Shown here in pieces: positions 1 to 9,111 of a DNA stretch of 64,000 nucleotides. The notes below the pieces were generated by a model that saw only the letters and a program-made list of their open reading frames with translations, had not been told where the DNA came from and searched no databases. Source of the stretch: CAWHHZ01 sp963829355 (GTDB lineage Bacteria > Acidobacteriota > Thermoanaerobaculia > Gp7-AA8 > JAHWKK01); assembly GCA_963829355.1 (NCBI GenBank), contig CAWHHZ010000019.1, forward strand, positions 1 through 64,000, written 5' to 3'. Within the stretch, counting starts at the first letter, position 1; each line of letters opens with the position of its first letter. A program made the translations under genes and the position numbers.

Positions 1-1
1 C

Positions 2-444
<443 letters not shown>

Positions 445-466
<22 letters not shown>

Positions 467-725
467 CAACCTGGCCCAGGGCGTCAGCCCTGGGAAGGAG
501 ATCTCCCATCATCGACGTGCGAGGCCGCGAAGGCGGCCGACACGATGGACCAGGGTTGAGAATCGGTGCCATTGTGTCGCCCGCCTTTGCGGGCTCGAGA
601 CTGCAGGGGACCCTCGTTCCCCAGGGCTGACGCCCTGGGCTACGTTGTTTCGCGCCGCCTGCGCGGCGCTGTAGGGCCGCCTGATCGGATCCTTAATTCA
701 ACGCCATTACGGCTTCAGCCGGGGT
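445..725. repeat. Cluster of short palindromes between antiporter and hemerythrin genes
   Basis: No gene is seen from 467 to 829. The stretch holds a hairpin GGCCCGC-GAAG-GCGGGCC (445-462), a CCCAGGGC...GCCCTGGG palindrome (475-494), a second copy as CCCAGGGCTGACGCCCTGGG near 620-641, and CCGCCTGCGCGGCG near 655. At 691-725 is a one-sided copy of the CAACGCCATTACGGCTTCAGCC arm that also bounds the element at 37881-38173. These resemble dispersed intergenic palindromes rather than a single terminator. Confidence 0.6.
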
Positions 726-829
726 AACCGTCGCCACTGAGAACACGCAAGCCCGCGAAGTGGGGCGACAGAGAATGACGCAAGAGTCACCGCGTACGCG
801 CCCCGAGGAAGAATGCTACTCCCGTTCGA

Positions 830-1333
830 TCAACTTTCGGCCAGACCCTTACGACTCTCCTCCGCGGCTCGCAGATTCTGTTCGATACTGCGCCGGACAG
901 CGGGGGTGTCAGCCTGCGGGGAGAGAGGAACCTGACCGATCGCCATGACGCGCTCCATCATCTCGCCAAGCTCTCCGACCGTGAGCTCCTCGAACACCTC
1001 GTACAGCCCGCCGGGGTTTTCCTCGAGCGGATTATGCAGCTCGAGAATGGACCGGATCGTTTCGACCTCTACGGTTGTCGGTGGAGGGACGAGGAGTGAG
1101 GCGAGGGCGGCATGATCGAGATGGATCTGCTGCTCGACGGCCGTCGAGCCGCGGCGGCGCCGGATCTCGGGAAGAAGAATCTTCTCCTCGATCGCGATGT
1201 GTCTCAGAAGTCCGCGCCGGAGCTCGTCGTAGATCTCCGCGTCGATTGTTCCGTTCGCGCGGATCGAGCTATCGAGAAGGGCGTCGAGTCGCGCGTGATC
1301 ATCGGACAGATACTCGTAGATCTGAGCAGCCAT
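830..1333 (-). CDS. Hemerythrin-like HHE-domain protein
   Basis: About 167 residues. Its alpha-helical pattern has spaced histidines and acids: DDHARLDALLD near the N-terminus, LLRHIAIEEKILLPEI, IHLDHAALA and LELHNPLEENPGGLYEVFEEL. This is the HHE cation-binding layout of hemerythrin-like proteins, which form a four-helix bundle that can hold a di-iron site and bind O2 or NO. The ATG at 1333 is preferred over an upstream in-frame TTG at 1339. The gene lies 51 bases downstream of the universal stress protein gene on the same strand, so the two are probably co-transcribed. With the Fnr-type regulator gene upstream this suggests an oxygen or nitrosative stress role (inference). Confidence 0.8.
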   Translation of the reverse strand: MAAQIYEYLSDDHARLDALLDSSIRANGTIDAEIYDELRRGLLRHIAIEEKILLPEIRRRRGSTAVEQQIHLDHAALASLLVPPPTTVEVETIRSILELHNPLEENPGGLYEVFEELTVGELGEMMERVMAIGQVPLSPQADTPAVRRSIEQNLRAAEESRKGLAES

Positions 1334-1384
1334 GCCCAATGGTACAGGAGCGCCGGCAGAGTGCCAGCGCTCCCCACTGTGGCA

Positions 1385-2305
1385 TCAGCCTGTTGAGACG
1401 CCAGCAGGTTCCTCCGTCCCTTTCCGATCAGAGTCACGGTCAGCCTCCTTCGGCACCATGACGGACATGACCGGGCAGGGGGCGTGGCGCGTCACACGCT
1501 CGGTGGTGGTGCCCAGGACGGTCGTGTTTGCAAATCTTTTGTGCTGCGCGCCGATCACGATGAGATCCACACGCTGCTTTTCTGCATAGGCGATCACCTC
1601 CTCGGCTGCGTTTCCTCGACGCACCAGTACCCTGAGGTCACAAAGTCTCCTGAGACTCTCGGGAACCCACTGATGGAGTCTGCGCGAAATGTCACCGATG
1701 TCAGCGACCTCCTCAGCCTCCAGCAGGTGAAGGGCCACGACCTCGGCTCCCAACAGCGACCCGAGTGTTCCGGCATGCATGAGTGCCTCGAGAGCGACGG
1801 TCGTGAGGTTGACGGGACAAAGGATCGTCATGATCTCCTGAGACTCCAGCGGATGCTTCCTTTGCGGAACGGTGATGACCGGCCTTGTGGTCCGGAACTG
1901 GACTCCCTGAACGACCGACCCGATGAGGAACGACATGAACGGATTTCTCCCGTGTGTTCCCATGATGATCAGGTCGGCATTTTCCTCGTCCGCGGTGTTG
2001 CAGATTGACGAGATCGGATATCCGGAGGCCGCCCTCGCCACCACCTTCACGTGGGGGGAGAAGTAATCAGTCGCCATCTCCTGCAGCTTTGCCTCGGTCC
2101 TCCTGGAAAGTTCATTCATCGCACGAGCCATTGTGTCGTCATCGAATGATCCATAGTCGACGAAGCCGATCGGTGAGATGGCGTTGAAGAGGATGACTTC
2201 AGCGCCCACGGTCTCCATGAGGTCCGCGGCGAAGGCGATTGCAGGTTCGGAAGCTGGAGTGAGGTCGGTTGCGACCAGGATCTTCTTCAGTTCGAAGGCG
2301 TCCAT
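1385..2305 (-). CDS. Tandem UspA-domain universal stress protein
   Basis: 306 residues with two Usp domains. The first runs from KKILVATDLTPASEPAI to RPVITV and keeps the ATP-binding GTHGR-x9-GS pattern (GTHGRNPFMSFLIGS). The second (about 158-290) starts TILCPVNLTTVALEAL and has IGAQHKRFANTTVLGTT, a looser version. The ATG at 2305 is chosen because GGAG lies 7 bases upstream and the Usp fold starts directly after it; the reading frame extends further upstream but without family similarity. Tandem Usp proteins are cytoplasmic stress proteins whose exact reaction is mostly unknown. Likely operon with the downstream hemerythrin-like gene. Confidence 0.88.
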   Translation of the reverse strand: MDAFELKKILVATDLTPASEPAIAFAADLMETVGAEVILFNAISPIGFVDYGSFDDDTMARAMNELSRRTEAKLQEMATDYFSPHVKVVARAASGYPISSICNTADEENADLIIMGTHGRNPFMSFLIGSVVQGVQFRTTRPVITVPQRKHPLESQEIMTILCPVNLTTVALEALMHAGTLGSLLGAEVVALHLLEAEEVADIGDISRRLHQWVPESLRRLCDLRVLVRRGNAAEEVIAYAEKQRVDLIVIGAQHKRFANTTVLGTTTERVTRHAPCPVMSVMVPKEADRDSDRKGTEEPAGVSTG

Positions 2306-2433
2306 AGGAGTCTCCAAATGGAACGGGCTTCGGTGGCCGGAGACCAGAGTCCCGTCCTCACTATCAATGTAGGTCCGAGACTGGGGGGAGGCGATGTGTG
2401 TCAGCACAGGACGATGTGACGCAGAGCCCCAAC

Positions 2434-2561
2434 TGTCATCCTGAGCGCCAGCGAAGGATCGGGTACGTCCTGACTCTAGCCGAACTTCCGGCCGGTAGGC
2501 TCCACGAGATCCTTCGACCGTCCTCCTCCCGCTTCGCGGGATCCGGCGGCTCAGGATGACA
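2434..2561. repeat. TCATCCTGAGC palindromic intergenic element, copy 1
   Basis: Starts TGTCATCCTGAGC and ends GCTCAGGATGACA, so the ends are inverted repeats. Inside are GCGAAGGATC near the left end and GAGATCCTTCGACCG towards the right. It sits between the Fnr-type regulator and Usp genes. Further copies are at 13542, 32795, 34091, 45401, 46279 and 63718. Confidence 0.75.
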
Positions 2562-2584
2562 GTTCTCGCGGCGGCGTTCGGATC

Positions 2585-3301
2585 TCAGATCGAGACCATC
2601 TGGGCGAGGCGCTCGCGGTCCGTGAGGACGAACGTTGAACCGCGAACTTCGAGAATTTTCTTCTTCTTCAGGTCCGCGAGCGAACGCGTCACCGTCTCGC
2701 GGGTCGTGCCGATCATCTCGGCGATCTCCTCGTGCGTGAGAAGAACCTGGAACCGCGAGTCGCCGTTCGGTTGCAGCGAATGCTCCGACCAGTCGAGAAG
2801 GAGTCTGGCGAGCCGCTCGGCAGTCGTGGATGAAAGACCGAGGTTCCGGACGTCGCGTTGTGCGGCGTTGTATGACATCGCGAGTGACTGAGCGCTGTGC
2901 ATGCACGCATCGACGTGGCGTGTGATGAAGCGGATGAAGTCGTCGCGGCGGACCGAGTTGACCTGACACGGCTCCAGAGTCTCACCGCTGACTTCGTACG
3001 CCCTGTTCCCGACCGTGGCGCTCAGCCCGAGAACCTCTCCCGCTTCGGCGATTCGCAGGATCATCTTGCGGCCTTCCATCGAAGAGGTGGTCAGCTTCAC
3101 ACGGCCGCTGCAGATGATGAACACGCCGCGGGCCGGTTCTCCCTCGGAAAAGATGACCGAGCCCTTCGGGTAGACCGAGGTGAACTTGATCGAATCGAGC
3201 TCCGCAACTGCCTCCTCACCGAGGTTGCAGAAGGGACGATCTTCACGAACAGAGCATTTGTTGCAGTTCGACTCGAGATTGAGATTGTACGGAGTAGGCA
3301 T
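2585..3301 (-). CDS. Crp/Fnr-family transcriptional regulator with putative Fe-S cysteines
   Basis: 238 residues. Residues about 30-140 form a cyclic-nucleotide-binding-type beta roll (KGSVIFSEGEPARGVFIICSGRVKL). The C-terminal part is a winged HTH with the recognition helix in IAEMIGTTRETVTRSLADLKKK. The N-terminus has C13-x2-C16-x8-C25 and there is another cysteine at 112, an arrangement like the four cluster ligands of Fnr (C-x2-C-x5-C plus an internal Cys), although the third spacing is longer. It probably senses O2 or NO and regulates anaerobic or stress genes (inference). The gene diverges from the SPASM-protein gene across a 223-base spacer. Confidence 0.9.
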   Translation of the reverse strand: MPTPYNLNLESNCNKCSVREDRPFCNLGEEAVAELDSIKFTSVYPKGSVIFSEGEPARGVFIICSGRVKLTTSSMEGRKMILRIAEAGEVLGLSATVGNRAYEVSGETLEPCQVNSVRRDDFIRFITRHVDACMHSAQSLAMSYNAAQRDVRNLGLSSTTAERLARLLLDWSEHSLQPNGDSRFQVLLTHEEIAEMIGTTRETVTRSLADLKKKKILEVRGSTFVLTDRERLAQMVSI

Positions 3302-3328
3302 CTGATGATGTTAATTAAGGCCTATCCC

Positions 3329-3340
3329 GCGAAATTTCGC
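3329..3340. promoter_or_regulatory. 12-base palindrome in divergent promoter region
   Basis: GCGAAATTTCGC is a perfect palindrome 28 bases upstream of the Fnr-type regulator start, next to an AT-rich TTAATTAA (3311-3318). It lies between two divergent genes and could be an operator. It does not match the classical Fnr box TTGAT-N4-ATCAA. Nothing else was recognised in 3302-3524. Confidence 0.3.
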
Positions 3341-3524
3341 AAGTTAGTGATTGCGCCGGCACTTGCGCACGACGAAAGACACAATCCTGCTGTCATTGAC
3401 CCGGGTGACGTCCCATCACTTCCGGACGTGCCACTAAACACCTCGCGTGACCCGTCGATCCGCTATCGTTATCTCTGGACCACCGCCCTGACCAGAGAGG
3501 CGCTTGTCGAGCCGGAGGTGTCGG

Positions 3525-4523
3525 ATGAATACCACGGGACGGTTGAAGGAAGTTGCGATCCAGGGGACTGGCGACCCGGATCGTGCAATCGACGCCGATC
3601 GCAATCCGCTCTGCTTCTCGGAGTTGATCCTGCTGATCGACGAGTTGGCCGAGATGGGGCATCCTCCGGAGGTCGTCAGGTTCGAGGACTTTCATCCGTC
3701 GTTCGACACCATCCGCCTGCTCGAGTACACGCGGGCACGCCGGCTGAGTCCCAGAATCAGACTGGCTTCCTCCCATCTGACCATCGAGGCGGTGGAGGAG
3801 ATATCAGGGGAAACGGGCGCGATCGTCGTCATTCCGATCGAGGGTTCGGTCAGCCGGAGTGGAGGGGATAATCCGATCCGCGTGGCCGAGCATGCAGCAT
3901 CGATCGGGATCGACGTCGAGATCGAGACATTGCTCCGGCCGCTCGATCTCAGAGGGCTGGAATCTCTGGCGCGGTTCGTCAAAGCCTCCGGATTCCGATG
4001 GTGGCAGCTCGATTTTCTCGGACATCCCTCCCGTGACGGGGGGCTATTCCGCGGGGGCGAGATTGCCCGCACATTTTCCTTCCTCAATGGCGTCCGAAGG
4101 CAAACAAAGGCCGTGCTCGAGATCAGGGAGGCCCCATCTTTCATCCGATTCATGGAGACGAAACGTATGAGGGGACATGAGGAGCCGGGAGGGATCCGGG
4201 TCGTGACGAGCCGCGACACACTCTTCATCAGTGCCACCGGGGAGGTGACGCCGGGTAGAGCGCTGAGTATTCCTGTCGGAGACGTCAGGGAAGCCGAGAT
4301 CAATCGAATCTACAACCAGTCTCCTCTCCTTCTTGCTCTGCGTGATCCGGGGAAGCTCAGCGGCAGGTGTGGATCGTGTGAGTTGAATGCCGTGTGTGGT
4401 GGCTCCCGCGCACGTGCGTGGCGTGTGTCGCGTAATCTACTCGCGGAGGATCCGGGATGCTACAGAGCGAGATCCTCGAGAACCGGGATCTCTACCGCAG
4501 AGCTGAGCGCGGATCACGCTTGA
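3525..4523 (+). CDS. Radical-SAM/SPASM relative lacking the CxxxCxxC motif (TIGR04053-like)
   Basis: 332 residues from the ATG at 3525, preceded by GGAGG at 3514. The body lines up by eye with the TIGR04053/NirJ-like radical SAM-SPASM proteins: LIDELAEMG, a VRFEDFHP stretch where active members have FTGGEP, then an IREAP segment, and a C-terminal SPASM tail C282-x2-C285-x5-C291-GGSRARA...AEDPGC312. The N-terminal CxxxCxxC that would hold the SAM-cleaving [4Fe-4S] cluster is absent; the region has only an isolated NPLCF. The auxiliary SPASM cluster therefore seems kept while the radical chemistry seems lost. Family members are linked to haem-type tetrapyrrole or peptide modification, so this may be an electron-transfer or scaffold partner (inference). 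Cytoplasmic. Confidence 0.75.
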   Translation: MNTTGRLKEVAIQGTGDPDRAIDADRNPLCFSELILLIDELAEMGHPPEVVRFEDFHPSFDTIRLLEYTRARRLSPRIRLASSHLTIEAVEEISGETGAIVVIPIEGSVSRSGGDNPIRVAEHAASIGIDVEIETLLRPLDLRGLESLARFVKASGFRWWQLDFLGHPSRDGGLFRGGEIARTFSFLNGVRRQTKAVLEIREAPSFIRFMETKRMRGHEEPGGIRVVTSRDTLFISATGEVTPGRALSIPVGDVREAEINRIYNQSPLLLALRDPGKLSGRCGSCELNAVCGGSRARAWRVSRNLLAEDPGCYRARSSRTGISTAELSADHA

Positions 4524-4594
4524 CGGTGTGGAGCCAGCCGAAGTGACTGCGTCGACTGGATCGTGCATTGCGATCGACGACCGCGACCTGACCT

Positions 4595-6268
4595 TCACGA
4601 TCGATTCGGCGATTCACCTTCTCGAGCTCCGCCGATATGTCTTCCCAGCACGAAGACCCGGGACGAGTCGCCATGCACGAGGTTGACGCCCTCGATCTCC
4701 GAGAGATTGGTAAGGCCGAGGTCAGGGGTCATCTCCTCAGCCTTCCGCAGCTCTTTTTCCGTGGCGATGAGCACACCCTGTTTGTTGCGACGAGACCATT
4801 GGACGACGTCTTCGCCACCTTTCAGCATCTCGACTCTGCCCCGATCGAGATAGTAGACCAGGCTGGGCTCGGTATAGCCCACTGCCGCAACCGGCACGTC
4901 GGGGGAGGTCAGAGTATTCACGGCCTGGACGATCGGAGGAGTCAGCTTCATCTCTTCGGCAGCAGGTACGATGAAGAACGCGAGCATCGCCTGCATCAGA
5001 AATGCTCCGACGAGCAGCAGCCGGACCGTTCTTTCGAGTTGCTCCGGCTCTGACCGGAGTCCGAACAGAGTCATTGCAGTCGTGAGAATCCCGAGGCCGA
5101 AGAGCTCTGCGGCGAGACCATGAACCTGGAGAAACCACGCACCAACCAGGAACGTCGCGGAGAGCAATCCTCCACCGATACCGAACAGGATCCTTCCGGC
5201 TCTACCCGGCGCGATTGCGTCTTTTCCCTCAAAATCGAGTGATCCGGCGACCACCAGCGCCAGCGCAGGCCAGACCGGGAGTACGTAGTGTGGCAGCTTG
5301 GTCGCGACCAGCGTCATCAGGATCAACGTCGGGATGATCCATCCGAGAAGCACCGCGTGGCTTCGCGAGTCTGTCTCCCTCCTTCGCCGTAAACGCCGCA
5401 ATGCATCCGGCAGATAGAGCGTCCAGGGGAAAAACGCGAGCGCAATGATCACCAGATAGTAGGGAAGGAAGAGAAAGAAATCGCCACCGTGAGACTCCAG
5501 CGGCTGCACCGACCGTTGCAGGACGTGATAGCCGAGACCACGCGAGGCGAGCTCACCCCCCGTTGCGCGATTCGCCGGAAGACCCCAAAGGAGAAGAAGG
5601 ACGACTCCGATCAGCACAGCGACTGCCAGCCCGCCCCAGTCTCTCCGGTTCGAAAGGATGGCGGAGCGATCGAGCCACCAGGCGCCCGCGGCTCCGAGAA
5701 CAACCACGGCGAGACCAACAGGTCCCTTCGTGAGCAGCGCCCCACCAAAAACGATTCCGAGAAGAGCGACCTGCCTGAACGAGAGGGAACCGGGAGGCGC
5801 CGTGATCAGAATCGCGAAAGCTCCGGTGATCCATGCGAGCAGAAGAGCGTCAGTCGTCGCTGCGGATCCGCTCACGAGAAGGAGCGGCGTACTCGCCAGA
5901 ATGAGCGCGGCGAGGATTGCGCGCCTGGGACCGAAGAGCCGGCGTCCGATCAGAAACGTCAGAAAGCAGACGATTCCCGCTGCGAGTGGCGCGACACCCC
6001 GGGCTCCGAGCTCCGTCTGCCCGAAAAGGCGGATCGGAACCGACATCAGCCAATAGATGAGGATCGGTTTGTGCAGCCGCGGTTCGCCATTGAATGTGGG
6101 AACCAGCCAGTTCCCTGACTGCATCATTTCCACCGTGGCGCGTGCAAATCGGGGCTCGTCACGATCCCAGAGTGAACCGGCCGATGCGACGACGCCGTAC
6201 CAGACGATGATCGCAAGAGCAATCGCGATCGCAAGGCGAACGCCGCCGGAGCGCTCAGCGCTGATCAT
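4595..6268 (-). CDS. GT39-family (ArnT/PMT-like) membrane glycosyltransferase
   Basis: 557 residues with about a dozen hydrophobic helices. The first periplasmic loop has DRDEPRFARATVEMM followed by NGEPRLHKPILIYW, the acidic catalytic loop typical of dolichyl/undecaprenyl-phosphate sugar transferases such as ArnT. These move a sugar from a lipid carrier to lipid A or other acceptors at the periplasmic face. The ATG at 6268 overlaps the end of the PAP2 gene by 14 bases, which supports translational coupling; the frame upstream of it belongs to the PAP2 gene read in another frame. The C-terminus is a soluble domain of about 120 residues (TSPDVPVAAVGYTEPSLVYYL). Confidence 0.88.
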   Translation of the reverse strand: MISAERSGGVRLAIAIALAIIVWYGVVASAGSLWDRDEPRFARATVEMMQSGNWLVPTFNGEPRLHKPILIYWLMSVPIRLFGQTELGARGVAPLAAGIVCFLTFLIGRRLFGPRRAILAALILASTPLLLVSGSAATTDALLLAWITGAFAILITAPPGSLSFRQVALLGIVFGGALLTKGPVGLAVVVLGAAGAWWLDRSAILSNRRDWGGLAVAVLIGVVLLLLWGLPANRATGGELASRGLGYHVLQRSVQPLESHGGDFFLFLPYYLVIIALAFFPWTLYLPDALRRLRRRRETDSRSHAVLLGWIIPTLILMTLVATKLPHYVLPVWPALALVVAGSLDFEGKDAIAPGRAGRILFGIGGGLLSATFLVGAWFLQVHGLAAELFGLGILTTAMTLFGLRSEPEQLERTVRLLLVGAFLMQAMLAFFIVPAAEEMKLTPPIVQAVNTLTSPDVPVAAVGYTEPSLVYYLDRGRVEMLKGGEDVVQWSRRNKQGVLIATEKELRKAEEMTPDLGLTNLSEIEGVNLVHGDSSRVFVLGRHIGGAREGESPNRS

Positions 6269-7073
6269 GCAACGTCGCCGGTTTCCACGCCAGAACAAGC
6301 CCGACGAAGAGCAAGGCGGGGCCCCAGACCGCTCCGAATGTGTCCCAGTACCCGGTCGATTTCGCCCATACGATCCGCGAAGCAATGAAGAGCACGATCG
6401 CGAACACTCCGAGAGAAGCCACCATACGACCAGACATCTCGATCGTTCTGAACCGTCTGGTCATCGCGAGACACCCGCAGAGGAGCCCGATGAGGATCCC
6501 CGCCGTCACATCGGACACATGATGGTATCCACCCGAGACTCGAGCGAGTGAGACACCTATGATCAGTGCAGTCACAAAGGGAGCCGTCGCTGGAAAATCG
6601 ACGACGACCGGAACGGCCACTGCCGCTAAGGACGCCACGTCTCCACTCGGAAACGAGCGATGGTCCGCTCCGTTCGGACGCTCGACGTCGATAAAGGCCT
6701 TCAGCGGAGTGACCATGGCCGCGACGAGGATCAGAGCGATGAAAACACGGCTCGTGAGACGGCGCCACCCGTGAATCCCGAGCATCAGGGCGAGAACGAC
6801 CAGGATGTCGGCCTTCCCCCATGGCTTGAAAACTGTCTGAAGCGTGTGGGTGATCTCGAGGCTCATCGAGGTCTCGACCGACCCAGTAGCGGCTTCGTCG
6901 AGTGTATGCATCCGATGCCACACCTGCATCAACGTGTGCTCCCCCGCCAGCGGCAGCGCGATAACGGTGAGAGTCAGGACGAACAGGATCAGGTGCCGCC
7001 AGCGCTGCAACGCCGCCGCCGGATCCCGAGGGACCTCGGCGACCTGCTCTGTCTGAGTGTTCCTGCGGATCAT
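6255..7073 (-). CDS. PAP2-superfamily membrane phosphatase
   Basis: 272 residues. It has the three PAP2 signatures: KAFIDVERPN (K-x6-RP), PSGD in place of PSGH, and SLARVSGGYHHVSDV (SR-x5-H-x3-D with L before A-R). There are about six transmembrane helices. Members dephosphorylate phosphatidic acid, undecaprenyl diphosphate or related lipids. The ATG at 7073 is preferred because GAGGGACAG lies directly upstream. Overlap with the GT39 gene suggests the pair handles a lipid-linked sugar, for example by recycling the carrier (inference). The Asp for His change in PSGD is worth noting, since that histidine is normally the catalytic acid. Confidence 0.85.
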   Translation of the reverse strand: MIRRNTQTEQVAEVPRDPAAALQRWRHLILFVLTLTVIALPLAGEHTLMQVWHRMHTLDEAATGSVETSMSLEITHTLQTVFKPWGKADILVVLALMLGIHGWRRLTSRVFIALILVAAMVTPLKAFIDVERPNGADHRSFPSGDVASLAAVAVPVVVDFPATAPFVTALIIGVSLARVSGGYHHVSDVTAGILIGLLCGCLAMTRRFRTIEMSGRMVASLGVFAIVLFIASRIVWAKSTGYWDTFGAVWGPALLFVGLVLAWKPATLHDQR

Positions 7074-7431
7074 CTGTCCCTCACGGACTGATCGACACAA
7101 TGGGGGGCTGGGATGGTGAAGCCTCTGACTCCTCTATTCAAACGAAAAATATCGGACGGAAGATTCCGCCCGACACAAGCCGTATCCTCCACTGGCCCAT
7201 GTTCAGGCCCCGGAGCAGTGGTTCTGCTGACGGTAGATAATCTGCCCGAATTTGTCCTCGGATGCTACTCCTCGTAGATTTGACCGCCGGCCAAAGACGT
7301 GACCCCGTTGGTTGGACGTTGGTTGAAGACGTGACCTTTGACTGGTGCAGTGGCGTCTCGAGCGGTTTCTGTTTTGCAGTATGTGTCCGATGTCCCCGTG
7401 CAGCTCAACTGCAACAGAAGGAGAAACTGAA
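7074..7431. other. Intergenic region, no gene seen
   Basis: Divergent spacer of 358 bases between the PAP2 gene and the CHRD gene. It has a direct repeat AAGACGTGACC at 7294-7304 and 7326-7336, 32 bases apart and upstream of the CHRD start. No convincing ORF, tRNA or terminator was seen. The direct repeat might be a regulator site. Confidence 0.4.
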
Positions 7432-8892
7432 ATGAGATCCAGATACCTGATACTGACAACACTGTTACTGCTCATGTTTTCATTGCCGGCGTTCGCGTCC
7501 ACTTACCAGGTTGAACTGGGTGGGGGCCTGTCGAATGATCCGGACGGGAGCGGGACGGCGATCCTCACGATCGAGGGAAACGCCATTGGTTACACGGTGA
7601 GCTACGAAGGGATCGGAACACCGGTAGGTGCCCAGATTCACGCCGGTGCCATCGATGTAGTGGGTGACGTGGTCGTCAATCTGATGCCGACCTTCGGTTC
7701 GACATCAGCCAGCGGATTCGTCGAGGCCCCGGCCAACGTGATCCAGTCGATCACCGACAGTCCGGGAGGTTTCTATCTCGAGATCAGCACCGATGAGTTT
7801 CCTGATGGTGCCATCCGCGGACAGCTCGAGCAGGTCGCGTCGGGTTCCGACTCGCTGACGCTCGTGCTCGAGGATGTAGATACTTTCCCGTCCCAGTGTC
7901 CAACGGATGCGACCGGTATCGTGACTCTCGATTTCAGAGCAAACGCCATCGATTACACGTTCCAACTGGAGAACGTTCCGAATCCCACGGCAGCGCACAT
8001 TCATTCAGGCACGGAAGTCGAGACAGGGCCGGTCCTCGTCGACCTGAATCCCCACTTCACCGGAGGTATCGCCACGGGTTCGGTCCCGATCAGCTCCGCG
8101 ATGAGGGCGGAGATTCTTGCGAACAGGGGCCGACTCTACGTCAACGTTCACACCGCGGATCATCCCGATGGAGCCCTGCGCGCGCAGCTTGGACACATGT
8201 ACGTCCTGCCAGTCGTGGGACGCGCCGTCGGTCAGAACAATACCAACTATGTCACGGACCTCGTCGTGGCGAACCACGGACCCAGGACGAGAGTGGAGAT
8301 CGACTTCTTTCCCTCGACACTCAGTGGTCTCGATGGTCCCGTTTCCACGCGAACCATCACGCTGCCGGAGAGCTCGCAGCTTGTCCTCAATGATGTCGTC
8401 GGCAGTTTCTTCGACGAGAACACACTCGGTGCGATGACGATCGTTTCCTCGGGATCGATCGAGGCGGTTGCGCGTGTCTCGAATGATCTCAGAGCTCAGG
8501 GACTTGGAACGAACGGATTCTTCGTGGAAGCCGAGGAGCTGGTGAATGTGGACGAGAAGGGTCTCCTCACGTTCCTTTCTCACGCATCCGCTGCCGAGAT
8601 CCAGGCCCGCGAAGGGTTCAGAACGAACATGGGGTATTTCAACCCGTTGGACACGCCGTCGGAGCTCACGCTGACGATCCGCTCAGGGAGCAATGGCGCG
8701 GCGATCGGAACCACCACGATCCTCGTCGGTCCCTATCAGCATCTCCAGCGGAGCATCTCGCAGCTCTTCCCGGACGCGCCCGCCGAGGGTCTGGACAGCT
8801 TCTACGCAACCTGGACCTCCACGCAGCCGATGTATGTTTACGCCGCAGTGACGGACAACTTTACTGGAGACGCGATGCTACTGCAGGACTGA
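7432..8892 (+). CDS. Secreted protein with two CHRD domains and a shared C-terminal module
   Basis: 486 residues. A signal peptide (hydrophobic stretch ending PAFA, residues 1-22) is followed by two CHRD domains at about 23-126 and 134-243. Both have the characteristic VGAQIHAG or TAAHIHSG segment and a closing GAxRxQL. Residues 250-486 form a beta-rich region with NYVTDLVVAN and GFRTNMGYFN motifs that recur twice at the C-terminus of the giant protein at 18726-28736. GAAGGAG precedes the ATG at 7432; the frame is open upstream but non-homologous. CHRD domains are extracellular and of unclear bacterial function. A strong terminator follows, so the gene is probably monocistronic. Confidence 0.87.
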   Translation: MRSRYLILTTLLLLMFSLPAFASTYQVELGGGLSNDPDGSGTAILTIEGNAIGYTVSYEGIGTPVGAQIHAGAIDVVGDVVVNLMPTFGSTSASGFVEAPANVIQSITDSPGGFYLEISTDEFPDGAIRGQLEQVASGSDSLTLVLEDVDTFPSQCPTDATGIVTLDFRANAIDYTFQLENVPNPTAAHIHSGTEVETGPVLVDLNPHFTGGIATGSVPISSAMRAEILANRGRLYVNVHTADHPDGALRAQLGHMYVLPVVGRAVGQNNTNYVTDLVVANHGPRTRVEIDFFPSTLSGLDGPVSTRTITLPESSQLVLNDVVGSFFDENTLGAMTIVSSGSIEAVARVSNDLRAQGLGTNGFFVEAEELVNVDEKGLLTFLSHASAAEIQAREGFRTNMGYFNPLDTPSELTLTIRSGSNGAAIGTTTILVGPYQHLQRSISQLFPDAPAEGLDSFYATWTSTQPMYVYAAVTDNFTGDAMLLQD

Positions 8893-8918
8893 TCCGCACC
8901 GCGGAAGAATCAGAGAAG

Positions 8919-8943
8919 CCCGCCGGTCTCCGGCGGGTTTTTT
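8919..8943 (+). terminator. Rho-independent terminator of the CHRD gene
   Basis: CCCGCCGG-TCT-CCGGCGGG perfect 8-bp stem followed by six T, 27 bases after the stop codon at 8892. Confidence 0.92.
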
Positions 8944-9041
8944 GTGCCCTCAGTGACCCCGAGGTTCGGGCCTTCAGCGGGAGGTCATCTCGTGACATAG
9001 TGTTCCTGCGGGAGAAACCCCGTCTCCGAGTCTCAGTTGAC

Positions 9042-9055
9042 TTGATCGGCGTGAA
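9042..9055 (+). promoter_or_regulatory. Possible Fnr-type half site upstream of octahaem cytochrome gene
   Basis: TTGATCGGCGTGAA has a perfect TTGAT half site and a poor second half compared with TTGAT-N4-ATCAA. It lies 57 bases before the ATG of the HAO-like gene. An Fnr-type regulator is encoded about 6 kb upstream. The link is speculative. Confidence 0.25.
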
Positions 9056-9111
9056 TCCGGCATTCAGCTTCTTGCTTTCGTCCGTTCGCTCACATCCGTG
9101 GGAGGGGAGTC

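Noticed and set aside
7896..8393. 165-codon plus-strand frame within the CHRD gene
   Set aside because: Out-of-frame shadow, Arg/Ser-rich, inside a gene with signal peptide, two domains and a terminator.
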